NCBI GenBank assembly: GCA_031284865.1
Contig: JAITXG010000018.1
Coordinates: 1 to 63,686 of the forward strand
DNA length: 63,686 bases
Reading direction: 5' to 3'
From: Mycoplasmataceae bacterium
GTDB lineage: Bacteria; Bacillota_I; Bacilli_A; Mycoplasmatales; Mycoplasmoidaceae
Positions within the stretch are counted from its first letter, which is position 1. Each line of letters begins with the position of its first letter. The notes under the pieces are model-generated. The model searched no databases. It was given only the letters and a program-made list of their open reading frames with translations, and had not been told where the DNA came from. The position numbers were made by a program, and so were the translations under genes. Shown piece after piece: positions 56,229-63,686 of the stretch.

Positions 56229-58766
56229 TTAATCTTGTGCTTCGCCTTTTAATTGTTCTTCGTTTTCAATGGCGCTTGTATCAATCGGAGCAGTTGCATC
56301 ATCAGCTAGATTTTCTGGTTTGAATATAGCAATTGATTGAATTCGTTCATTTTCTTCAACGTTCATTAGTTTAACACCGGAAGTGCTGCGTCCAATGCAA
56401 TTCACTTGTTGCAATGAGAAACGAATTACTTTACCGGTGGTGGTAATCATAAGAGCATCTTCATCACCATTAACGGCGCTCACAAAGATTAATTTACCAG
56501 TCTTAGGAGTAATTTTAAGTGTTCGTACTCCCTTGGCGTTTCGCTTGGTTAAACGATATTCTTCGGTTGGTGTCATTTTACCCACACCACGTGTACCCAC
56601 CGATAAAATTAATTTACCCTCTAATGAAGTTGATAATCCAACAACAGTATCTTTACCACCTAAATTAATACCATGCACTCCAGCAGCATTACGGCCCATT
56701 GGGCGTACTTGGGTTTCCACAAAACGTACCATGTTACCGTTGGAAGCACCAATGTAAACTTCTTGACCTTCATGAACTTTAACAACTTTAAATAACTTAT
56801 CATTATCTTTTAATGAAATGGCAATTTTACCTGACTTGTTAATACGCTCAAATTCTGTTAAAAGTGTTTTTTTAGTAATACCATTGACTGTCGCAAAGAA
56901 CAAACAAGCATTTTGATAATCATCTACTGGTAAGATTGATAAAATTCTTTCAGTCTTCTCAATGTTAATAACATTAATGGCAGGGATACCTTTAGATTGA
57001 CGTGAGCCTAATGGTACTTGGTGTCCACGAATACGATAAACTTTTCCTTCATTAGTAAAGAATAAGAGATCAGTATGGGTAGAAGTAGCAATAATCTTCT
57101 CGACATCATCATCGTTGTGGGTCTGTAAACCAATCACCCCTACACCACCACGTTTTTGAACACGATAAGTGTCAATTGGCATACGTTTTAAATAACCACG
57201 TGATGACATAGTAACAATGATATCTTCAACCGGAATTAAATCTTCATCATCAATATCGGCACTAGCACTTAATTCAATTAAAGTTCTTCGCTCATCACCA
57301 AATTTTTTCACTAATTTGTCTAATTCTGTTTCGATGATAGCGATTTTACGTTCATTCTTATTTAAGATATCTTTGTAATCAATAATGGTTTTTTCGGTTG
57401 TTGCTAACTCTTCCTCAATTTTTGCACGTTCCATATTAGAAAGTGATTTCAAACGCATATCTAAAATAGCTTTGGCTTGAATTTCACTTAATTTAAATCT
57501 ACGCATTAAATCAGCCAGTGCTTCATCATTATCAGATGAACCACGAATTAACTTAATGATTTCATCAATGTTGCCAGTAGCAATATGTAAACCACGTAAA
57601 ATGTGTTCGCGTTCTGCCGCTTTCTTTAGTTCAAAAGAAATCCTACGTGTCAAAACGTCTAGTTGGTGTGCTAAATAAATTTCTAATACTTCTTTAACGT
57701 TTAGTAACTTAGGCTCGCCACCTACTAATGCCAGCATGTTGACACTGAAATTAGTTTGCAAAGCAGTGCTCTTATACAATTGGTTCATTAATACTTCAGG
57801 GATTACATCACGTTTAGTTTCAATGATTAAACGCATACCATCACGGTTAGATTCATCGTAAATATTAGCAATACCATCAATATTACCCAATTTAACTAAC
57901 TCAGTAATACGATCAATTAATGTTTTTTTATTAACGATATAAGGCAATTCACTTACGATAATAGTGGATTTACCGTTATCAGCCGTTGTGTAAGTATGCT
58001 TTGCTCGGATGGTTATTGAACCACGACCGGTACGGAAATATGAATCAATTCCACTAGCTCCAATAATTGTTCCATATGTAGGAAAGTCAGGACCTTTTAA
58101 AACGGTCATGATTTCTTCAAAAGAAACATCTTTGTTATGTGCGACTAATTTAACTGCAGCAACAATTTCTGATAAATTATGTGGTGGAATATTAGTCGCC
58201 ATACCAACGGCAATACCGCTTGAACCGTTTGCTAATAAATTAGGGAAAAGTGTTGGTAATACTTCTGGTTCGCGCTCACTACCGTCGTAATTGTCCATAA
58301 AATTGACGGTATCTTTGTCAATGTCCATCATCATCACATCACCGATTTTTGATAAACGTGCTTCCGTATAACGCATGGCAGCAGCGCTATCGCCATCGAC
58401 TGAACCGAAGTTACCATGTCCATCAATTAGCATATAACGCATAGAGAAGTCTTGAGCCATACGAACCATTGTTTCATAAGCGGCAGTATCTCCGTGTGGA
58501 TGATACTTTCCAATTACTTCACCGACTAATCGTGCAGATTTTTTATGTGGACGATCAGAAGTCATGCCTAAACCATAAGCAGCGTACAAGACACGACGGT
58601 GAACCGGTTTAAAGCCATCACGCGCATCCGGTAAGGCTCTTGCCACGATAACCGACATGGCATATTCTAAGAAAGAAGTTTCAAGTTCTTTCGAGATATT
58701 ACGATCCTTAATTGTGGTTTTACTAAGATCTTCTTTAATTTGATTAAGTGTTCTACTACCAGCCAT
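56229..58766 (-). CDS. gyrA: DNA gyrase subunit A
   Basis: 845 residues. Breakage-reunion domain with the catalytic tyrosine in [13 protein letters not shown] and the quinolone region [17 protein letters not shown] (positions equivalent to E. coli 83 and 87 are Thr and Glu). C-terminal beta-pinwheel with the gyrase-specific GA box variant [13 protein letters not shown]. The pinwheel and adjacency to gyrB argue for GyrA rather than ParC. No TGA codon, start [10 protein letters not shown] at 58766. Confidence 0.96.
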   Translation of the reverse strand: MAGSRTLNQIKEDLSKTTIKDRNISKELETSFLEYAMSVIVARALPDARDGFKPVHRRVLYAAYGLGMTSDRPHKKSARLVGEVIGKYHPHGDTAAYETMVRMAQDFSMRYMLIDGHGNFGSVDGDSAAAMRYTEARLSKIGDVMMMDIDKDTVNFMDNYDGSEREPEVLPTLFPNLLANGSSGIAVGMATNIPPHNLSEIVAAVKLVAHNKDVSFEEIMTVLKGPDFPTYGTIIGASGIDSYFRTGRGSITIRAKHTYTTADNGKSTIIVSELPYIVNKKTLIDRITELVKLGNIDGIANIYDESNRDGMRLIIETKRDVIPEVLMNQLYKSTALQTNFSVNMLALVGGEPKLLNVKEVLEIYLAHQLDVLTRRISFELKKAAEREHILRGLHIATGNIDEIIKLIRGSSDNDEALADLMRRFKLSEIQAKAILDMRLKSLSNMERAKIEEELATTEKTIIDYKDILNKNERKIAIIETELDKLVKKFGDERRTLIELSASADIDDEDLIPVEDIIVTMSSRGYLKRMPIDTYRVQKRGGVGVIGLQTHNDDDVEKIIATSTHTDLLFFTNEGKVYRIRGHQVPLGSRQSKGIPAINVINIEKTERILSILPVDDYQNACLFFATVNGITKKTLLTEFERINKSGKIAISLKDNDKLFKVVKVHEGQEVYIGASNGNMVRFVETQVRPMGRNAAGVHGINLGGKDTVVGLSTSLEGKLILSVGTRGVGKMTPTEEYRLTKRNAKGVRTLKITPKTGKLIFVSAVNGDEDALMITTTGKVIRFSLQQVNCIGRSTSGVKLMNVEENERIQSIAIFKPENLADDATAPIDTSAIENEEQLKGEAQD

Positions 58767-58778
58767 ATTTACTCCAAA

Positions 58779-60743
58779 TTAGATATCCAAATTCTTAACG
58801 TATTTAGCGTTCTTGCTGATAAAATCTTTACGTGGTTGGACATCATCACCCATCAAGAATGAGAAATCTTGATCAGCCTTAATGGCATCGTCTAATGTGA
58901 CACGATGCAAGATACGAACAGATGGATCCATGGTGGTTTCTCATAGTTGTTCAGGATTCATTTCACCAAGACCTTTATAACGTTGCACGTTGTAACGTTG
59001 GTCTTTATGTTCGTTTTTAAAATCTTCTAATTCTTGATCAGAATAAGCGTACTTCACTAATTTATTGACTGAAAATTTATAAAGTGGCGGTTGTGCTGCA
59101 TAAACGTGTCCTTGTTCAATCAGTGGACACATATAACGGAAAAAGAAAGTTAATAATAAAATACGAATATGTGCACCATCTACGTCAGCGTCGGTCATGA
59201 TAATGATTTTGTTATAACGAATTTTTGTCATATCGAATTCAGGATTTACCCCAATCCCAATCGCGGTAATCATTGCTGTAATTTCTTCGTTCTCAAAAAT
59301 TTTGTTAGTCTTGGCTTTCTCAACATTTAATATTTTTCCACGAAGTGGAAGAATAGCTTGGAATTCACGACTACGGCCAGTTTTAGCTGAACCACCTGCA
59401 GAATCACCCTCGACAAGAAATAATTCACAAATCGAAGCATCTTTCCAAGTGCAGTCTGCTAATTTACCAGGCAAAGAAGCCGAATCAAATGGTGAATTAC
59501 GACGTGTTGCTTCTTTAGCTTCTTGTGATTTACGTCGTGCTTCTTGTGCTAACATGACTTTTTTAATGATCAAGATAGCTTCTTCAGGATTTTCTAACAT
59601 ATATTTTTCAAAAATGTTAGAAGTGATATCGTTTACTAATGGACGAACTTCGGTATTACCTAATTTACGTTTAGTTTGTCCTTCATACTGAGGGTTAGGG
59701 TGTTTAACAGAGATGATAGCTGTTAAACCTTCTAACACATCTTCTTTAGTAAATTTCTCATCAACATCTTTCATGAATTTCTTTTCAATGGCAAAACGAT
59801 TGATGATTTTAGCAATTGCTAATTTGAACCCGTCTTCATGCGTGCCACCTTCAGTGGTATTGATGTTATTACAAAAAGAATAAGTGGAATTGTTATAAGT
59901 ACGATTATATTGAAAAGCCACTTCAACACGAATATTGTAATATTGATCTTCGCTAGAGTTAGGAACTTTTACTTTCTTTTCCTCTTCACCATATACAACC
60001 GATTTAACTAAGTTTTCTTTATCACGGTTTAAATCAACAATGTATTGTTCAAGTCCACCAGCATAGCATCATTCTTGTGTAGTATCATCTTGCTTATTAA
60101 TGAAGACGATTTTAATACCTTTGTTTAAATATGCTAATTGTTGCAAACGTGCAGCAATTACCGCTGCATCAAATGGAGCTTGCTCCATGATAGTGAAGTC
60201 AGGGTAAAACTCAACAACAGTTCCGTGTTGTTTTTCACATGGTCCCAACTCTTTTAATGGCGCAACAGTGTGACCACCATTAGCGAATTCGACAAAGTAA
60301 TTAATAGACTTACGTGCTACTCATACTTTCATTCATTTAGAAAGTGCATTGGTAACCGAAGCACCAACACCGTGTAATCCACCTGAAATTTTATAAGAGT
60401 TATTATCAAACTTACCACCAGCATGCAAAACAGTTAAAACTGTTTCCACGGTGGATTTACCAGTCTTTGGATGAACGTCAATGGGAATACCACGACCATC
60501 ATCGTCAACAATAATTGTGCCATCATTTGTTAATGTCACAATTACCCTGGTCGCAAATCCACCCATGGCTTCATCAATAGAGTTGTCAACAATTTCCCAC
60601 ACCATGTGGTGTAAACCTTGAACACCAGTGGAACCGATATACATACCGGGACGTTTACGAACGGCTTCTAAACCTTCTAAGATCTTAATGCTGTCAGCAT
60701 TGTAACTATTATTGTCGATGGGAGTATTTTTGTTGTCAGACAT
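58779..60743 (-). CDS. gyrB: DNA gyrase subunit B
   Basis: 654 residues. GHKL ATPase motifs [13 protein letters not shown] and [32 protein letters not shown] motifs [11 protein letters not shown] and DADVDGAHI. About 60 residues after [11 protein letters not shown] complete the protein. TGA at several tryptophans. Twelve bases from gyrA, three from the S4 gene. Confidence 0.96.
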
Positions 60744-60746
60744 ATT

Positions 60747-60971
60747 TTATCCTTTGGTTTGTATTTGGTAATTTGTGGCGTTAATTTGAATTTGATCTTG
60801 TACGTATAATTTTTTACCACGTCGTTGTTCAATCACACCATTAACCATCACAGGGGTGTCATGTAAAATTGTTTTTACCTGACCACCATTTGGTGCGATT
60901 CCGGTATATTTAAGAAATTGGCCTAAAGTGATATATGGCGTTTTAATATACACGGGAACGGTGTGATTCAT
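60747..60971 (-). CDS. rlbA: S4-domain RNA-binding protein (YaaA/RlbA type)
   Basis: 74 residues. S4-like motif ITLGQFLKYTGIAPNGGQVKTIL, then VMVNGVIEQRRGKKLY, as in the YaaA protein found between recF/dnaN and gyrB in many Firmicutes. Start ATG 60971 (MNHTVPVYI) is preferred over an upstream frame because TATAAT at 60989-60984 lies 12 bases upstream. First gene of the rlbA-gyrB-gyrA unit; dnaA, dnaN and recF are not beside it, so oriC is not here. Confidence 0.8.
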   Translation of the reverse strand: MNHTVPVYIKTPYITLGQFLKYTGIAPNGGQVKTILHDTPVMVNGVIEQRRGKKLYVQDQIQINATNYQIQTKG

Positions 60972-61207
60972 ATTAACTAAAACATTATATATTAATAATA
61001 TATATAGTGTGATAGAAGTCGTCATTTAACGCACACTTTTCTTAAAAAAGTCCAAAATGTATGACTAATGGCTAAAAAAGGGTAAAAAATGGCTATTTTA
61101 CGCTCACAAGGGCCAAAATGACTATGTTAACTTTTACATAGTAAAAATTTTACTAGTTAATGTATTTGATGTATATATGTAATTACAATCAAAAAACAGG
61201 TGTCGCC
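60972..61207. other. Intergenic stretch with A-T hairpin
   Basis: 236 bases without a gene. TAGTAAAA (61139-61146) and TTTTACTA (61148-61155) form a hairpin with a one-base centre. It may end transcription of the coiled-coil gene at 61208. The gyrB operon -10 box is at 60989-60984. No DnaA boxes (TTATCCACA) were found. Confidence 0.35.
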
Positions 61208-61459
61208 CTATTCTTTTAAATTATTAATTTTCACTAAATTATCTAGTCTCTGATCAATTTTATCCAAGCGATCAACAATAGGTTTTATCGCTGCATTTAT
61301 CATCCCAGGCAAAATATCTTGCAGAACATCAACTACAATCTCTATAGTGCTACGTTTTGCTGTGGATGATTTTTTAGTATTTAATGACTGAGCTGCAATA
61401 ATCAAATTATCCTTGTCAATACGCTTTTCGATTTTCACTTCGTACATTTTCTTACTCAT
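61208..61459 (-). CDS. Short coiled-coil protein of unknown function (third)
   Basis: 83 residues. Basic head MSKKMYEVKIEKRIDK, K-x-SSTAKRSTIEIVVDVL motif, amphipathic helix with ILPGMINAAIKPIVDRLDKIDQRLDNLVKI (coiled-coil heptads). No tryptophan. Ribosome site GGGAGGGATATAATATATG, the same motif as in the other two. Conserved layout of the three genes suggests they are diverged paralogues; function unknown. DUF16-like proteins of M. pneumoniae are a possible relative. Confidence 0.65.
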   Translation of the reverse strand: MSKKMYEVKIEKRIDKDNLIIAAQSLNTKKSSTAKRSTIEIVVDVLQDILPGMINAAIKPIVDRLDKIDQRLDNLVKINNLKE

Positions 61460-61503
61460 ATATTATATCCCTCCCCTGCCTATATTTAGTGAATCTTTTC
61501 TGA

Positions 61504-61529
61504 AATTTACTGAAATATTTCAGTAAATT
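61504..61529. promoter_or_regulatory. Perfect 26-base palindrome between divergent genes
   Basis: AATTTACTGAAAT (61504-61516) directly followed by its complement ATTTCAGTAAATT (61517-61529). Located 45 bases upstream of the coiled-coil gene start and 145 bases upstream of rpoE. A dyad operator is the simplest reading; with no T-run outside the arms, a terminator is less likely. Confidence 0.5.
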
Positions 61530-61673
61530 CATGGAAATGGCTATTTTCCAAATAATATTAGCCACAATTATTTCTCAATATGTACCACGCAACAGCAGAT
61601 GTACTAACTTCCGTATGATAAAATACTTTAAATAGGTTACAATTAACTAATTAACATTTAGGATTTATATAAT

Positions 61674-62105
61674 ATGGCTAGAATGCAACCAATCGATATC
61701 ATTTACGAAGCAGTTAAAGAAAAGAAAAATAAACCTTTTACTTTTGATGAAGTATGAAAAGTATTAACTAAAAAAGGTAGTGGTTATAAGAAAGAAGAAC
61801 CAAACTTAATCGGCGTGGTTTACACTGACTTACTACAAGATTCACGCTTTATTTACCTTGGTAACAAAAGATGAATGCTACGTGAATATGTTAGCCAAAG
61901 AGAAATTGCGAATTTACAAAATGCACTATATGACTTTAACCAAGAAGTTACTGAAGAAGGTTTTGAAAAAGTAGCTGAAGAACCAAACACTGACTTGCCA
62001 ACTAAAGAAATTGAAACTGGTGAATTAGATGTGGAAGATGAAGAAGTATATGAAGATATTAAAACTAATATTTCACAAAAAATTGATAAGGATGAGGAAG
62101 AATAA
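61674..62105 (+). CDS. rpoE: RNA polymerase delta subunit
   Basis: 143 residues. N-terminal HARE-HTH domain (MARMQPIDIIYEAVKEKKNK, FTFDEVWKVLTKKG, YTDLLQDSRFIYLGN) followed by a very acidic tail (DVEDEEVYEDI.. DKDEEE). Increases RNAP recycling and specificity in Firmicutes. TGA at two tryptophans. It is immediately followed by fba (13 bases). Confidence 0.88.
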
Positions 62106-62118
62106 ATAAGGTAAAAAT

Positions 62119-63018
62119 ATGTTTGGATTTAAAAAGAAAAATACGACAAGATTAGTAAACGCCGTGAACATGCTAGAAAAAGCACGTGCTGGTAAATATG
62201 CTATTGCGCACATTAACATTAATAACATGGAATGGATTAAGGGTGTCTTAATGGCTGCACAAAGCACTAACACCCCTGTCATCCTGGGTGTCTCTGAAGG
62301 AGCTGCTAAATACATGTGTGGTTTTAAAAACGTAGTTGATATGGTTAACAACGTAATGGAAGCAATGGATGTTAAACAACCAGTCGCTGTACATTTAGAC
62401 CACGGTTCATTTGATGGTGCAAAAAAAGCTTTAGAAGCGGGCTTCACATCTGTCATGTTTGATGGTTCAGCTCTACCGTTTGATGAAAACGTAGCAAAAA
62501 CTGAATACATCATTAAATTAGCTAAGCAAAAAGACGCATCAGTGGAAGCCGAAGTGGGCGCTATTGGTGGTGAAGAAGACGGCCATGCATCTGGTGGTGA
62601 ATTAGCCGACGTTAATCAATGTCGTACACTAGCAGCTTTACCTATTACTTGTTTAGCAGCAGGCATTGGTAACATCCATGGGATTTATCCAGCAGATTGA
62701 AAAGGTTTAAATCTAGAACGTTTAAAAGAAATTAGTCAAGCTACCAATAACAAACCTTTGGTTCTACATGGTGGAACAGGTATTCCTGACAAAATGGTTC
62801 AAGATGCAATTGCTTTAGGTGTTAACAAAGTTAATGTTAACACTGAATGTCAATTAGTTTTTGCGGAAGCAACACGTAAATACTTTGAAGAGAAGAAAGA
62901 CCTTGATAATAAAGCTAAAGGTTTTGATCCTCGTAAATTATTAAAACCAGGTACAGAAGCAATTAGAGATAAATGTATTGAAAAATTTAACGTCTTCGGT
63001 TGTTTAGGCAAAGCTTAA
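62119..63018 (+). CDS. fba: Fructose-bisphosphate aldolase, class II
   Basis: 299-residue zinc aldolase of glycolysis. HLDHGSFDGAKKALEAGF (zinc ligand histidines), VEAEVGAIGGEEDG, GNIHGIYPADW and LHGGTGIPD motifs are all conserved. One TGA tryptophan (ADWKGLN). Shared operon with rpoE, as in B. subtilis where rpoE-pyrG-fba lie together; pyrG is also nearby (6 kb away). Confidence 0.96.
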
Positions 63019-63027
63019 TCGTTCATT

Positions 63028-63686
63028 ATGGGGTTATCAGCGGGGATAGTTGGATTACCCAATGTTGGTAAATCCACTTTATTTAATACCATTACAAATT
63101 CAATGGTGGAAGCAGCCAACTATCCTTTTGCCACGATTGAACCTAATGTTGGTGTAGTTAAAGTGCCAGACAAGCGTTTAGAAGCGCTAGCAGCTTTAAT
63201 TAATCCTGATAAAATTACCCCTGCTGTTTGTAAGTTTGTGGATATCGCTGGTTTAGTTAAAGGTGCTTCGAAGGGTGAAGGACTAGGTAATCAGTTTCTT
63301 TCTAATATCCGCGAAGTCGATGCCATATGTCACATTGTGCGTTGTTTTGAAGACAAACAGATTACCCACGTTTATGATGGTGTTGATCCTGTTCGCGATG
63401 TGGAAGTTATTAATTTAGAGTTAATTCTAGCAGACTTAGATTCAATTGAACGCCGTTTTTCGAAAGTAGTCTCCAAGGCAAAAAACGGAGACAAACAAGG
63501 CATGTTTGAAGAAGATATTTGTCGTCGATTATTAACGGCTTTAAGAGCGAGCCAATTTACCAAGACGATTGACTTCCAACATGAAGAATTGATGATTGTC
63601 AAGAACTATAATCTATTGACAATGAAACCAATTCTATATGTTGCCAATGTAAACGAGGACGATATTGCCCAAGCCGAGAATAATGT
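63028..63686 (+). CDS. ychF: YchF/OLA1-type ATPase, partial (C-terminus beyond window)
   Basis: About 219 residues visible from ATG 63028. Obg-like P-loop [12 protein letters not shown], then [12 protein letters not shown]3-like [29 protein letters not shown] and an alpha-helical domain. YchF hydrolyses ATP rather than GTP and acts near the ribosome. Start is nine bases after the fba stop. Confidence 0.93.
   Translation, partial: MGLSAGIVGLPNVGKSTLFNTITNSMVEAANYPFATIEPNVGVVKVPDKRLEALAALINPDKITPAVCKFVDIAGLVKGASKGEGLGNQFLSNIREVDAICHIVRCFEDKQITHVYDGVDPVRDVEVINLELILADLDSIERRFSKVVSKAKNGDKQGMFEEDICRRLLTALRASQFTKTIDFQHEELMIVKNYNLLTMKPILYVANVNEDDIAQAENN

Noticed and set aside
58440-58500. Quinolone resistance mutation in GyrA (Thr and Glu at E. 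coli positions 83 and 87)
   Set aside because: Thr and Glu can be natural residues in Mollicutes; without a sensitive reference from the same species nothing can be concluded.
56229-58766. ParC instead of GyrA
   Set aside because: It is adjacent to gyrB and has a complete C-terminal pinwheel with a GA-box-like [11 protein letters not shown].
60747-61210. Replication origin near the S4-gyrB-gyrA cluster
   Set aside because: No dnaA, dnaN or recF and no DnaA-box cluster. The gyr genes alone do not prove oriC.

Overview
The window comes from a wall-less Mollicute. Almost every gene carries in-frame TGA codons at positions that must be tryptophan (genetic code 4), the DNA is AT-rich, and gene packing is extreme. 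Lipoprotein signal peptides are abundant. The mix of PotABCD with an enlarged PotA, HPr kinase, BspA-like leucine-rich-repeat lipoproteins, rubrerythrin and a pyruvate formate-lyase activase suggests a host-associated mycoplasma with a microaerobic or anaerobic life style. Placement in the pneumoniae/Ureaplasma/Malacoplasma branch is my inference, not something the window proves. No rRNA, CRISPR array, insertion sequence or prophage was seen, and no gene-free stretch exceeds 300 bases.

Layout. 1-4.0 kb: lgt (cut by the window edge) and hprK, then rubrerythrin, a nitroreductase and nagA. 4.0-10.8 kb: a six-gene minus-strand operon made of two tandem copies of the same module (LRR lipoprotein with a C-terminal membrane anchor, ABC-2 type permease, ABC ATPase), with an unrelated lipoprotein gene facing it at 11 kb. 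11.7-14.9 kb: the str operon rpsL-rpsG-fusA. 14.9-16.2 kb: a phosphodiesterase-like lipoprotein and a small coiled-coil protein. 16.4-23.8 kb: a fused double-HAD phosphatase, potABCD and tsaD in overlapping array. 23.8-27.5 kb: metK, diverging from pflA and a MATE transporter, then the SRP RNA gene on the other strand. 27.6-33.6 kb: nusA-infB-rbfA-membrane protein-truB-ribF. 33.6-39.9 kb: HIT protein, a 67-residue protein, a TPP-riboswitch-controlled thiamine transporter behind tRNA-His, an AlkA-like glycosylase diverging from purB-nfo, then dnaJ-grpE under a CIRCE element. 40-43.8 kb: three surface lipoproteins, one with a 16-base poly(A) tract in its promoter, and a second coiled-coil gene. 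43.8-52.6 kb: secA and a very large FtsX-type ABC system. 52.8-63.7 kb: a second MATE, pyrG, the rlbA-type S4 gene with gyrB and gyrA, a third coiled-coil gene, rpoE, fba and the start of ychF.

Most notable: (1) the duplicated LRR-lipoprotein/ABC module, which I cannot match to a described system; (2) a likely phase-variable promoter before a BspA-like lipoprotein; (3) many genes whose TATAAT box lies only 6-9 bases before the ATG, implying leaderless or nearly leaderless mRNAs, including a palindromic promoter that would fire leaderless transcripts in both directions; (4) an intrinsic terminator at the very start of the nusA transcript; (5) a TPP riboswitch whose switching helix can be read from the sequence and which seems to share a transcript with tRNA-His; and (6) three short coiled-coil genes that share the same start-site motif. 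Convergent genes repeatedly touch or overlap at their stop codons with no terminator between them.
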